In this document: piece by piece, positions 32,581 to 41,450 of the stretch
Position numbering within the stretch: position 1 is the first letter of the stretch
How the letters are laid out: each line of letters opens with the position of its first letter
Origin: DASYTH01 sp035942955
GTDB taxonomy: Bacteria; Actinomycetota; Actinomycetes; Mycobacteriales; Pseudonocardiaceae
Length of the DNA: 64,000 bases
Assembly (NCBI RefSeq): GCF_035942955.1
Contig: NZ_DASZCQ010000030.1
Span: 9,085 to 73,084 of the forward strand
Direction of reading: 5' to 3'
Made by a program: the position numbers and the translations under genes
Notes under the pieces: generated by a model
The model's database searches: none
Told to the model about the DNA's origin: nothing
The model's input: only the letters and a program-made list of their open reading frames with translations

Positions 32581-33055
32581 CGGCCCCGCCGCGCCGGGCG
32601 AGCACCCGCGGCACCGCGACCTCGAGCTGGCCGACGATGTCCATCGGATCGGTGAACCAGACGAGCTCCACGTTGGCGACCGTCTCCAGGCCGGTGACGA
32701 GAAACGCGTGGCTGGCGTCGTGTTCGAGCAGCAGCACCATCGGCTTGCCGAGGGCGCTGGCCCAGCCGATCTCCACGTGGGTGCCCGGTGACGGCGGCAC
32801 CCCGGGCAGGGCGACGAACAGGTCGGCCTGCCTGATCTCGGTGAAGTCGAGCCGGGTGGCCTCCGGCGGGGTCAGCAGGCGCGCTCCCCAGGCCTCGCGG
32901 CGGTGCGCGTTGTACACGGTGGCGCCGTGCCGTTCGAAGTATTCGATCAGCGTGGTGAAGCGGGCCTTGTCCCGGTCGGACATCAGGCCGGTGCTCGGAT
33001 CAAGAAGCTGGTACATCGGGCCGCCGACGAATACCGAATTCAGGTTCGTGAACAT
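32537..33055 (-). CDS. MilB/BlsM-like CMP N-glycosidase (nucleoside 2-deoxyribosyltransferase fold)
   Basis: The start is at ATG 33055, preceded by GAAGGGG; a longer reading to 33088 is less likely. The 172-residue protein matches the CMP/hydroxymethyl-CMP hydrolases of blasticidin S and mildiomycin biosynthesis: SVFVGGPMYQLLDP, TVYNAHRREAWGA, EATRLD, GVPPSPGTHVEIGWA (candidate catalytic Glu95) and GKPMVLLLEHD. It lacks obvious fusion domains. These enzymes release cytosine or 5-hydroxymethylcytosine from the monophosphate. Together with the hydroxymethylase-like gene it would yield free 5-hydroxymethylcytosine, the starting point of mildiomycin and bacimethrin. It is transcribed against the adjacent GT87 gene and divergently from the MFS gene. 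Confidence 0.9.
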   Translation of the reverse strand: MFTNLNSVFVGGPMYQLLDPSTGLMSDRDKARFTTLIEYFERHGATVYNAHRREAWGARLLTPPEATRLDFTEIRQADLFVALPGVPPSPGTHVEIGWASALGKPMVLLLEHDASHAFLVTGLETVANVELVWFTDPMDIVGQLEVAVPRVLARRGGAVSPASAHRVAAAEP

Positions 33056-33171
33056 GTGTCCCCTTCGGGTGAGATGTGGCAGCCACATTGTCTTCGACCG
33101 GATGTGGATGTCAAAAATTCAGAATGACGCGCGGCATGTGGCATGATGGTCGGCGAATTGGAGGGACCCGA

Positions 33172-34416
33172 ATGACCACGCCTGCCAAGGCCAGCAGTGG
33201 CGGCGCCGTTCTCGTCGGCGCGCTCGTCATTGATTCCGTCGGCACCGGTCTGTTCCTGCCCCTGTCGCTGATCTACTTCGTCCGGCTCACCGACGTCGGG
33301 CTCGGGCTGCTCGGCGTCCTGATCAGCATTGCCGGCGCGGTCGCGTTTCCGATGCCGATTTGGGCCGGCGCTCTTGCCGACCGTTTCGGCGCATTCCCGG
33401 TGGTCGTCGCGGCCCAACTCATGCAAGCCCTCGGCTATCTGGCTTACGCGTGGGTCGGCGAGCCGGTCGGCATCTTTCTCGCCACCTGCCTGGTCACCAT
33501 CGGCATGCGGTTCTTCTGGTCCACCGTCTTCACGGCGGTCGTCGACTTCGCCGACGGCAGCGCCTCGGGCATGTCGAAGGATTCCTGGCTCGCCGTGGCG
33601 AACACCGCCCGAAACGGCGGTCTCGCCCTCGGCGGGCTGATCACCGGGGCCGTCGTCGCCGGCGGCGAGGTCACCGCCTACCGCGCCATCGCGTACTGCG
33701 TTGCGGGCTGTTTCGGGCTGGCCGCCGCCGCGATCGCGCTGTTCGTCAGGGCGCCGCGGCGTCCGGTATCCGACGCCGACGAACCCGGCGCCGGGTACCG
33801 GACGCTGCTGCGCGACCGCCCCTTCCTCATGCTGATCGGCATCAACACCGCGTTCGCGATGACCAGCATGATGCTCGCGCTCGGCCTCCCGACGCTCGTG
33901 CTGATCGGCTTGCACGGACCGGCCTGGCTGGCGTCCGCCGTGCTGGTCGGAAACACCGTGTTGATCACGGTGCTGGCCACCCCGGTGGTGAAACGCCTTG
34001 CGCCCTACCGGCGGACCAGGGTCATCATGGCCGCGGCGGCGCTGTGGGCCGGCTGGAGCTTCCTGTTCGCCGTTCTCCTTCCCGGCGAGCACATCTGGGT
34101 CATCCCGGTGCTGATCGCGGCGACCGTGCTGTTCACGGTGGCCGAGGTCATGCACGCCCCGGTCTCGATGGCCCTTGTGGCCGTGATCGCACCGATCTCG
34201 GTGCGGGGCCGCTACCTTGCGACGTTCCAGTACTCCTTCGCGCTGGCCCAGGTGATCGCGCCGGCCTACTTCACCACCCTGTTCGAGATCCACCGCGCGC
34301 TGCCGTGGGTCGGTCTCGGCCTGATCAACTGCCTCAGCATCCTGGCCATGCTCGGGTGGGAGCGAAGAGTGCCGGCCTCGGCCCGGCCGGCGGAGACAGT
34401 CGGGGAGCGGCGGTGA
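33172..34416 (+). CDS. MFS efflux transporter
   Basis: The 414-residue protein starts at ATG 33172, with ggaggga upstream. It has about twelve hydrophobic helices in two halves, with the MFS loop after helix 2 (PIWAGALADRFGAFPVVV) and conserved charged segments. It resembles drug exporters. It overlaps the antiporter gene by 4 bp and lies at the right end of the cluster, so export of the product or an intermediate is likely. The well-known fluorometabolite cluster of S. cattleya also has an MFS gene (flC) beside the fluorinase. Confidence 0.88.
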   Translation: MTTPAKASSGGAVLVGALVIDSVGTGLFLPLSLIYFVRLTDVGLGLLGVLISIAGAVAFPMPIWAGALADRFGAFPVVVAAQLMQALGYLAYAWVGEPVGIFLATCLVTIGMRFFWSTVFTAVVDFADGSASGMSKDSWLAVANTARNGGLALGGLITGAVVAGGEVTAYRAIAYCVAGCFGLAAAAIALFVRAPRRPVSDADEPGAGYRTLLRDRPFLMLIGINTAFAMTSMMLALGLPTLVLIGLHGPAWLASAVLVGNTVLITVLATPVVKRLAPYRRTRVIMAAAALWAGWSFLFAVLLPGEHIWVIPVLIAATVLFTVAEVMHAPVSMALVAVIAPISVRGRYLATFQYSFALAQVIAPAYFTTLFEIHRALPWVGLGLINCLSILAMLGWERRVPASARPAETVGERR

Positions 34417-35807
34417 CCAACGGCGAGTTGTTGCACCTGTTCACCGCCCTGGCGACGCTGCTCGTCACGGTGCACCTGGTCGGCGCTCTTTCGGTGCGGC
34501 TGCGCCAACCCAGGGTCGCAGGCGAGCTCGTCGGCGGGTTGCTGCTCGGTCCGACCGTGCTCGGCGCCGTGGCGCCCCGGCTGCAGGAGACGCTGTTTCC
34601 CGGCAGCGGGCCGGTGGGCGACACGTTGAGCGCCGTGCAGGGCATCGGTCTGCTGATGTTGATGTTCTTCGCCGGCGCCGAGGTCCGCCGGCTGCTTCCG
34701 CGCGACGACCGGCGGGTCGTCACCTGGATCGTGCTGGCCGGCCTGCTGATCCCGTTCGCCGTCGGCCTGCTCGTGGTTCGCCTGCTCGGCGCGGGGGCGC
34801 TCCTCGGTCCGGCCGACAGCGTGCCCGCCCTGACGCTCGTCACCGCCAGCGCCATCGCGGTCACCAGCATTCCGGTGATCTCACGGATCATGATCGACCT
34901 CGGCATCATCCATACCTCGTTCGCCGCGATCGTGCTGTCCACGGCGGTGGCCGAGGACGTCGTGCTCTACGTGGTGATCGCCGTCGCGCTCGGCCTGGCC
35001 CAGGTGCCGGGGCACGCCGCGACCGGGCTGCCCGACCTGCTCGGCGTCACCTCGACGGGGTGGCTGTCGGCCTACTACGTGCTCACGACGCTCACCCTCT
35101 TCGCGGTCGTGCTGGCGGTCGCTCCCACCGTGGGCCGCCGGTTCGCGCGCCGGCTGCTGCCGAAGGTCGGCACGCCCATCGGCTCCACCATCACCTGCGT
35201 GCTGCTGACACTGGGCTGCGGCGCCGGCGCGGCCGTCCTCGGCGTGCAGCCCATGTTCGGCGCGTTCCTCGCCGGGGTGCTGCTCGCCCACGTCGACACC
35301 GAGTCCGGCGTTTCCCTCACCGACGGTTGCCGGTCGTTCTCCTTCGCGTTCTTCCTGCCGGTCTACTTCGGCGCCGTCGGGCTCGGCCTGGATCTGTCCC
35401 GCAACCTGCTGCTCGGGTTCACCTGCGCATTGCTCGCGATCGCCTGCCTGGTGAAGGTGAGCAGCGTCTATCTGGGCGCCCGCCTCGGTGGTGAGCGCGG
35501 TGGCCCGGCCCTCAACCTGGCGATCGCACTCAACGCGCGGGGCGGGCCCGGTATCGCCCTTGCCGGCCTGGCCCTGTCCAGCGGAATCGTGAACGAGCAG
35601 CTGTACACCTCCATGATCATGCTCGCCGTGTGCACCTCGCTCATGGCCGGCGCCTGGCTGCGCATGGTCGTGGATCGCGGCCACCCGCTGCGCCGAGCCG
35701 CCGAGCCCCACGAGCCGACCGCGCGCCGGCCGACCTGGCTGCGGGTCGGCCGGGTCGTCCGGTTACCCGGCATCCGCCGCGCCCGGCAACGCGGTGAGGC
35801 GGCATGA
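34413..35807 (+). CDS. CPA2-family Na+(K+)/H+ antiporter
   Basis: The start is at GTG 34413, overlapping the MFS stop by 4 bp, giving 464 residues. About twelve helices show the CPA2 pattern: QPRVAGELVGGLLLGPTVLG, LLMLMFFAGAEVRRLL, ASAIAVTSIPVISRIM, STAVAEDVVLYVVIA and NARGGPGIALAG. Such proteins exchange monovalent cations for protons. S. cattleya flH is a Na+/H+ antiporter in the fluorinase cluster, so this one may serve pH or fluoride homeostasis or drive export. Fluoride transport itself is not shown by motifs. It is the last clear gene of the cluster. Confidence 0.9.
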   Translation: MTNGELLHLFTALATLLVTVHLVGALSVRLRQPRVAGELVGGLLLGPTVLGAVAPRLQETLFPGSGPVGDTLSAVQGIGLLMLMFFAGAEVRRLLPRDDRRVVTWIVLAGLLIPFAVGLLVVRLLGAGALLGPADSVPALTLVTASAIAVTSIPVISRIMIDLGIIHTSFAAIVLSTAVAEDVVLYVVIAVALGLAQVPGHAATGLPDLLGVTSTGWLSAYYVLTTLTLFAVVLAVAPTVGRRFARRLLPKVGTPIGSTITCVLLTLGCGAGAAVLGVQPMFGAFLAGVLLAHVDTESGVSLTDGCRSFSFAFFLPVYFGAVGLGLDLSRNLLLGFTCALLAIACLVKVSSVYLGARLGGERGGPALNLAIALNARGGPGIALAGLALSSGIVNEQLYTSMIMLAVCTSLMAGAWLRMVVDRGHPLRRAAEPHEPTARRPTWLRVGRVVRLPGIRRARQRGEAA

Positions 35808-36178
35808 GAGGGGCTATCGCCGAGCCGGGGCGTGGGTTTGGTACATCCGGATGGCGACGACGATTCCGGAGGCTGCGGTGATCGCGGCGACGACCCACCC
35901 GGCGGCGCGCAGGCCCCACAGGTCGCCGACGACGCCGGAGACCTCGGTCTGACCACCGCCTCGGCGCACCTGCAGACCCACAAGCGGGCCAACCTGGGCG
36001 CCGAGACCGAGCATCGAATCATTCACCGGCGACAACGCCACGATCGCCGCCGCCGCCAGCTGGCGGCCGCTCGCCCCGACCCAGGACGACCTCGCCCGGA
36101 CCGGCCTGCGCAAGTTCAGGGCGACGCTGGGCGCCGCCGGCCAAACGATCCGAGTCCCGCGAACCGGGTAGCCCGCGT
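35808..36178. other. Intergenic with probable gene remnants
   Basis: The minus strand just after the antiporter gene reads AGWVVAAITAASGIVVAIRM and PLVGLQVRRGG in one frame, resembling the C-terminal end of an MFS protein without any N-terminal part. The plus strand about 36030-36171 is open (DDLARTGLRKFRATLGAAG) but short and unrecognised. I interpret the stretch as decayed boundary DNA between the fluorinase cluster and the polysaccharide genes. Confidence 0.35.
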
Positions 36179-37246
36179 TCAGCAGGCGGGGTTGGTGTGG
36201 GTGGCCAGGGCCAGGCGCCAGGGCAGTTGGGAGTACTCGCCGCCGGCGGCGGGGTCCAGCCCTTGGTAGAGGAGTTGGATGTGGCAGGGGTCGATGGTCA
36301 TGGTCTGGTCGATTCCGGTGCGGATCAGCTCGCCGTGGCTGATGTCCTGGGTCCAGGCGCCGTCGGGGAAGGTGACGTTGTTGCTGCGGGCGAAGGGGTT
36401 GGCCTCGGTGTCGGCCAATGGCCGCCACTGGCCGGTGAGGCCCTGCGCAGTGAAGGAGCGGTACCACCGCCGGCCGTCGCTGCCGATGGCCTCCATGATC
36501 AGCAGGTAGGTGTTGGTGCCGGCGATGCGGTAGACGGCCTCGCCCTCGAACAGGTCGAACCGGTCGTCCTGCAGCACGATCTGGGTGTTGTGGAAGCCGT
36601 TGGGGAAGGCCGCCACGGTGGTTTCGGCCCGGTAGAGGTGGCCGTTGTCGTCGGCGGAGAACAGGTAGCAGCGGCGGTCGTCGCAGACGACCCAGAAGTC
36701 CAGCCAGAAGCCGTTGCCGATGTTGTCCTCGATGATCTTCGGCATCCGGTCCATGAAGTTGCGGGGGGCCGACCAGCTCCGCGGGTTGGTGGGGTCGGTG
36801 GTGGTGGAGAACGAGGGCAGACCGGTCTGGTAGACCAGGTACCACTCGTCGCGCGGGGCGAAGTAGAACGCGTGCGGCGCGGCGCGATAGCCCGGGCCGA
36901 TGGCGGAGACGGTCTCCAGGTGGGCCTGCGGGGCGGCGGCGGCCGCCGACCAGTCGGTGAAGCTGGTGTAGGCCAGGCTCCAGTCCCCCGAGGTGTCGGC
37001 CGTGGTCATGAACACCAGCCACCGGTCGTGGTACCGGACCACGCTGGGATCCTTGACCGAGACGATGTCGTGGCCGGCGTCCGGCTTGGGCGCGATCAGC
37101 GGGCCGGTGGACGACCACTGGAAGCTGCCCGGCAAGTGGTGGCCGGGGGATGACTCGGCGGGTGTGGTGAACAGCGTCAGCACCAGCCCGAGGAGGACGG
37201 CCACGGCCAACAGCTTGGGACGGAGGCGATGTGCGGTGGGGAACAT
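36179..37246 (-). CDS. Secreted GH62 alpha-L-arabinofuranosidase
   Basis: The protein is 355 residues from ATG 37246. A signal peptide (LLAVAVLLGLVLTLFTTPAESSP) is followed by a five-bladed-propeller GH62 domain: SFQWSSTGPLIAPKPDAGHD, SVKDPSVVRYHDRWLVF (catalytic-base Asp), FYFAPRDEWYLVYQ, and LFEGEAVYRI (acid Glu region), ending in PWRLALATHTNPAC. GH62 enzymes remove arabinose side chains from arabinoxylan outside the cell. No carbohydrate-binding module is attached. It lies with the esterase and GH43 genes in a hemicellulose-degrading group on the same strand. Confidence 0.93.
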   Translation of the reverse strand: MFPTAHRLRPKLLAVAVLLGLVLTLFTTPAESSPGHHLPGSFQWSSTGPLIAPKPDAGHDIVSVKDPSVVRYHDRWLVFMTTADTSGDWSLAYTSFTDWSAAAAAPQAHLETVSAIGPGYRAAPHAFYFAPRDEWYLVYQTGLPSFSTTTDPTNPRSWSAPRNFMDRMPKIIEDNIGNGFWLDFWVVCDDRRCYLFSADDNGHLYRAETTVAAFPNGFHNTQIVLQDDRFDLFEGEAVYRIAGTNTYLLIMEAIGSDGRRWYRSFTAQGLTGQWRPLADTEANPFARSNNVTFPDGAWTQDISHGELIRTGIDQTMTIDPCHIQLLYQGLDPAAGGEYSQLPWRLALATHTNPAC

Positions 37247-37661
37247 GAAGTGTGTACTCCCTTGACGACTCGGCACGGCTGAAGGACAAGAGGACCGTGA
37301 CGGCAGAACCTGCCGGCAGATCCGCACGGTCTTCGGGGCAGACCACCGCGGCGGTACCATTCGGCCAGAGTCTGCATACGGCGACCGGACATCAAGTCAC
37401 CCACATCCGTTACCTGCCAACGATAAGCACCGGAAACGTGAGCCGCAGGTCGCCGACCGGCCGGTAGGCCAACGGGCCGGCCGGATTCCCGAGCATCGGT
37501 TGGCCAGGTTCCGCGCCTGCGCCCACTGGTCGGCGAACACCAGCCGCCGCAGCTCCGGCGGGGATCCCGCGCCCCGCGGGTTGCTGTCGTCGTGCGGGCC
37601 ACCTGCCTGCGCCATACTTGATCACTTGTCGTCGCGTCAAGATCCGACATCTTGATCCCGA
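37247..37661. other. Intergenic, nothing recognised
   Basis: A region of 415 bp between the GH62 gene and the esterase gene stop. It should contain the GH62 promoter. I find no 14-bp CebR/CelR palindrome here, unlike upstream of the neighbouring group, and no convincing coding frame. Confidence 0.4.
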
Positions 37662-38930
37662 TCAGGCGGTGGCGCAGGCCGCGCCGTTGAGGGTGAACGA
37701 GGAGGGCTCGGCGGTGTTGCCGGTGTGGGTGGCCTGGAAGCCGATGCTGACCGACGCGTTGGGGGCGATGTCGGCGTTGTAGGACACGTTTCTGGCCGTC
37801 ACCTGCCCGGAAGTCGGGGCGTAGCCGGCGTTCCAGCCGGAGGTGATGGTCTGGCCGCCGGGCAGGGTGAAGACCAGCGACCAGCCACTGATCGCGGTGG
37901 TTCCGGTGTTGGTGATGGTGATGTTCGAGGTCAGGCCGGTGTTCCAGGCGTCGACGGTGTCGGTGACCCGGCAGGTGCCGTTCCCCGGCGGTGGTGGCGG
38001 CGGGGTGGTGTCGAACTGCGTGAAGAACCGCCAGGTTTCTGCCGGGACCCAGGTCCGGGAGCCGTTGATACCGGGCACCCCGTCCGCCGGAGCGGGGTTG
38101 TGATCTTCATCGAACGCCGCCCACACCACCGGAAAACCGGCTCGGCAGGAGTAGGCCGTCACGATGTGCGTCAGGCTGCCCGGGCTCGGCTCGCGCGGGC
38201 TCTGGGCGGTGCAGCCGTTGTTCCTGACGAACGTGTCGCGCAGCGACCGTCCCAAGGAGATATTGAGCACCGAGTCCCTGATGCCGTGCACCCCGAGGTA
38301 GGGGACGGGCGTGGTGCCGCCGCTGCACCCGCTGAGCTGTGCGCCGGACAGGACCGCGACCGCACGGAAAACGGTCGGCCGGGCACACGCGAGGGCGTAG
38401 GACATGGCGCCGCCGAAGCTCCAACCCGTGGCGAAACGCTGGGTCGTGTCGACACAGAGATCCGTCTCGATCCGCCTGAGCATGTCGTCGACGAAGGTGA
38501 CGTCCTCCCCGCCGGTGTTGGCCCAGCCGTTGTTGAGACCCTGGGGCGCCACGAAAATGGTGCTGTTGTTGGACAGTCGCAGCAGTCCGTAATAGGCCCA
38601 CACATCCCGCAGCACGGTCTGGCCCGTGGCGACATCGACCGCGGTGCCGTTCAACCAGTGAAACCCGAAGATCAACCGGTACGGGCGGTTGTTGTCGTAG
38701 TTGTCGGGAATCCTCAGGATGAAGGTCCGATTCCGGCCGCTGCTCTGAATCGTGTGCGTACCGCTGGTCAGTGTCGGGCTCCTGCCGCATCCGGGAGTCG
38801 CCGCGGCGGCACGGGCATCCGGGGTTCCCAGGGTTGTGCCGACGCCACTGCCGCTGGCCGGGCCAGCCGTGGACAGGACAAGCAGGGCCGCGACCGCGAC
38901 CGGCACGAAGAACGATTTATGCCTCAGCAT
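37662..38930 (-). CDS. Secreted CE1-like esterase with CBM2 (feruloyl/acetylxylan esterase)
   Basis: The protein is 422 residues from ATG 38930, which overlaps the GH43 stop by one base (TGATG). A signal peptide precedes a PHB-depolymerase-like alpha/beta hydrolase domain: FILRIPDNYDNNRPYRLIFG, the nucleophile elbow FATGWSFGGAM (Ser) and DEDHNPAPADG with the probable His. A Pro-rich linker leads to a C-terminal cellulose-binding CBM2 (CRVTDTVDAWNTGLTSNITI ... GFQATHTG). It would remove ester groups from plant cell-wall xylan at the cellulose surface. Confidence 0.9.
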   Translation of the reverse strand: MLRHKSFFVPVAVAALLVLSTAGPASGSGVGTTLGTPDARAAAATPGCGRSPTLTSGTHTIQSSGRNRTFILRIPDNYDNNRPYRLIFGFHWLNGTAVDVATGQTVLRDVWAYYGLLRLSNNSTIFVAPQGLNNGWANTGGEDVTFVDDMLRRIETDLCVDTTQRFATGWSFGGAMSYALACARPTVFRAVAVLSGAQLSGCSGGTTPVPYLGVHGIRDSVLNISLGRSLRDTFVRNNGCTAQSPREPSPGSLTHIVTAYSCRAGFPVVWAAFDEDHNPAPADGVPGINGSRTWVPAETWRFFTQFDTTPPPPPPGNGTCRVTDTVDAWNTGLTSNITITNTGTTAISGWSLVFTLPGGQTITSGWNAGYAPTSGQVTARNVSYNADIAPNASVSIGFQATHTGNTAEPSSFTLNGAACATA

Positions 38931-40312
38931 CACGCAACTCCCGAGAATTGCCACCAGTTGACATTGAGTAGGAAGCCGGTTCCGCCGGCGAACCTGAGGT
39001 ACAGGTCGTGTGTTCCCGTTGGCCGGTTCACCGAGCACGAGACCGTCGTCCAGGTCTGCCAACCACCGGTACCCGGGACGGCGCACGTTCCCACCAGCGG
39101 GCCGTTGACGTTGTCCAGCCGAACCTCGATCCTTCCGCCACTGGTTGCCGAGGCCACCCGTGCGGTGAAGGACGCCGCGCCGGCGCCGAACGCGGCCCCC
39201 TTGACCTTGATCCAGTCCCCGTTCTCGATCCATCCGACGTTCATGCCGCCTTCGCTGGAACGTTCCGTCTCGACGCCGGACGCCCAGGCGATCGTTTCGG
39301 CCTCCTGGCGCACGTACGGGTTCAGGGTGCCCACCTGGGGCGGACCGGCCGTGGTCATGTTGATCGTCGGGAACGTGCCGTTGGCGTTGTAGGTGAACCG
39401 CTCCACGGCGACCGAGCGGGTGAAGCCGCCGCCGCCCGGCAACGCGCCATTGTGGTAGAAGAAGTAGGAACCGCCGTTGAAGTCGATCACGCCCGGGTGG
39501 TTGGTGAAGCTGCTGCCTTGCGTTGGCATGATCGTGCCCCGGAAGGTCCATGGTCCGGTCGGGCCGGGGGCCGTCGAATAGGCGATGAACTCCGAGCAAC
39601 ACCTCGCCGCGAACACCAGGTAGTACAACCCGTTGCGCTTGTAGACCCAGGGCCCCTCCTCGTAGAGGGTCGGACGGTTCGGATCCCCGGTGCGGGTGCC
39701 GAACCCCGCGGTGGTGAGGGGGATCTGGGTCGGGCCGCCGGAGAAGGAGATCATGTCGGGGTTCAACCGCACGAACCACAGGTTCGGATTGCCCCAGTAC
39801 AGATAGGCCTGCCCGTTGTCGTCGATGAAGACCGCGGGGTCGATCTCACCGTTTGCCACCAACGGACGGCCGAGTGCGTCGCGGAAGGGCCCGGTGGGAC
39901 TGCTCGACACCGCGACCCCGATGGCCATCGCGCCGGTCGACCGCTGCCGCACCGGAACGTACCAGTAGAACTGGCCGTTCCTGGCGACGACGTGGCCCGC
40001 CCACGCGTTGGCGTCCGCCCACGCGAAGCTGGCCAGGTTCAGCGGGGAGCCATCGTCGGTCCAGTTCACCATGTCGGCGGACGACCACACCCGCCACTCC
40101 CGCATGGTGAAGAACGTCGAGCCGTCTTCGTCATGTCCCGTATAGAGATACACCCGACCGTTGACCACCAGCGGCGCCGGATCGGCGGTATAGATGGTTT
40201 GAATGATCGGGTTGTCCGCCTTGGCTACGGCCGGAAACAGTGCCAGCACAAGCAGACCAACGGCCAGAAGTGGGAACCTCACGAGGGCGAACAATCGTCG
40301 ACCGATGATCAT
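38930..40312 (-). CDS. Secreted GH43 glycosidase with CBM6
   Basis: The protein is 460 residues from ATG 40312 with a signal peptide (LLAVGLLVLALFPAVAKAD). The GH43 propeller shows IYTADPAPLVVNGRVYLY (base Asp), IDPAVFIDDNGQAYLYWG (pKa-modulating Asp) and YEEGPWVYKRNGLYYLVF (acid Glu). The C-terminal 130 residues are a CBM6 (RQEAETIAWASGVETE ... LYLRFAGG). GH43 members act as xylosidases or arabinofuranosidases on arabinoxylan. It is the first intact gene of the pair with the esterase and lies downstream of a lectin-domain remnant and a CebR-type operator. Confidence 0.93.
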   Translation of the reverse strand: MIIGRRLFALVRFPLLAVGLLVLALFPAVAKADNPIIQTIYTADPAPLVVNGRVYLYTGHDEDGSTFFTMREWRVWSSADMVNWTDDGSPLNLASFAWADANAWAGHVVARNGQFYWYVPVRQRSTGAMAIGVAVSSSPTGPFRDALGRPLVANGEIDPAVFIDDNGQAYLYWGNPNLWFVRLNPDMISFSGGPTQIPLTTAGFGTRTGDPNRPTLYEEGPWVYKRNGLYYLVFAARCCSEFIAYSTAPGPTGPWTFRGTIMPTQGSSFTNHPGVIDFNGGSYFFYHNGALPGGGGFTRSVAVERFTYNANGTFPTINMTTAGPPQVGTLNPYVRQEAETIAWASGVETERSSEGGMNVGWIENGDWIKVKGAAFGAGAASFTARVASATSGGRIEVRLDNVNGPLVGTCAVPGTGGWQTWTTVSCSVNRPTGTHDLYLRFAGGTGFLLNVNWWQFSGVA

Positions 40313-40329
40313 CGTGTTGTCCTTCCGGT

Positions 40330-40545
40330 TCAGGCGCGGACCCACGTCTGGTTGGATGGCTGTGGCAGGCCCCAGATGATCACGGTTGATCCGTTCGCCG
40401 TTCCCGCCTGATTGACGTCCAGGCACAGTCCTGAACCGGCGTTGCGGATCGACCCGTTGGAGTTGGCGGTCCACCTCTGGTTGTTCCGGCCGTTGCACGG
40501 CCAGGTCACCACGCGGGTGCTGCTGCTGCGACGGAAGTTGAGGAC
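40330..40545 (-). pseudogene. C-terminal remnant of a ricin-type (CBM13) domain
   Basis: The frame ending at 40330 reads RVVTWPCNGRNNQRWTANSN, then GLCLDVNQAGTANGS and NQTWVRA, the QxW-type repeats of a beta-trefoil lectin domain. No catalytic domain or start is found upstream; the sequence degenerates before 40550. It is the leftover end of another secreted glycosidase that once preceded GH43. Confidence 0.7.
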
Positions 40546-40611
40546 CGACGCCCAGACCCCCCGCACGTGACGACCAGACACCGCAAACCCCCGACGTCGA
40601 AGCCACCCTTC

Positions 40612-40625
40612 TGGGAGCGCTCCCA
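40612..40625. promoter_or_regulatory. CebR/CelR-type operator palindrome
   Basis: TGGGAGCGCTCCCA is a perfect 14-bp palindrome identical to the known operator of the actinobacterial cellulose regulators CebR/CelR (LacI family), relieved by cello-oligosaccharides. It lies about 300 bp before the GH43 start and just before the lectin remnant, so it probably once controlled, and may still control, the minus-strand GH43-esterase transcript. The regulator gene is not in the window. Confidence 0.85.
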
Positions 40626-41054
40626 GAGTGGTTCGATATTCCGAACACCGTTTGGCAGATCGGACGTCCCCTCACGGTAGCCACGCGAGTTGTCACGGTC
40701 AACACCCGCGAAGGAGGTCCGCGATCTCGCTCCGCGCTCCAGATTCGACGGCTGTTCCCGAAAGACCTTTCGACCTCCGGCGATATGCCGATCACAAAGC
40801 CCCGAAAGCGTTTTCGGGGCTTCCCTGCGCCGAAAGGTTTCTTGGATCCGTCGCGACCGGCGTATGTCCGGAAATGATCTTGGCGTCACCGGCGGAGCCA
40901 ACGGGCGCTTCTGCGTACGTTCAACCGCCGGCGCGCACCAGCCGCACCGTGCGAGTCTGTCCATTGTGGACCCACAGGCATTCGCATGGCGGCTGTGTGG
41001 GTAGTCCACCGGCGGCGCTACCGAGCGGTCGGCCGTACTCTAGCGGCACCCTCC
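40626..41054. other. Non-coding stretch, nothing recognised
   Basis: Lower-GC DNA between the CebR-type site and the binding-protein remnant. I see no intact gene. The promoter for the minus-strand hemicellulase group may lie at its left end. Confidence 0.4.
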
Positions 41055-41430
41055 TCACGTCGCGATGCCCGTCAGGCGAGAACGTTGGACTGGTCGTTGG
41101 CGCTGGCGGTCCAGGTGTCGGCGCGGTGACGCAGTCCTGCGGCGCGTCGACGTACTCGGCGAAGCGGAGTGTGCCCACAGCGCGGAACCGGCTGCTGATG
41201 TCGTCGGCCAGGTCGGTGAAACCGCTGCGGCGCAACCAATCCTCGAGAGCACGGTGGCCGGGCCGGGGTGTCGATCGTGGCGCCGGGCCTGCTTGGGCTT
41301 CGCGAGCAGCTCGTCGAACTCCGCAAGCGTGGCCGGCGGAGCCGTCATCCCGATCCGCTCGGCGAGCGTCTTGTTGTAGAGCACACCGGTCACACCGAAG
41401 TTCAGGCCCATCGCGGACAGCGAGCCCGGC
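41055..41430 (-). pseudogene. Sugar ABC transporter substrate-binding protein, decayed fragment
   Basis: The minus strand reads LSAMGLNFGVTGVLYNKTLA, then MTAPPATLAEFDELLAK, which is the middle of a family-1 solute-binding protein. The frame is then lost near 41285, and neighbouring frames continue only with recognisable scraps (RRSGFTDLADDISSRF). Both the N-terminal signal region and the C-terminal half are missing. It is probably the relic of an oligosaccharide importer that belonged to the adjacent polysaccharide locus. Confidence 0.6.
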
Positions 41431-41450
41431 CCCCTGGGATGAAGGGTCCC

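Noticed and set aside
34350..34420. Fluoride (crcB) riboswitch near the antiporter
   Set aside because: The antiporter start overlaps the MFS stop by 4 bp, leaving no leader. I found no crcB-like motif upstream of the MFS or fluorinase genes either.
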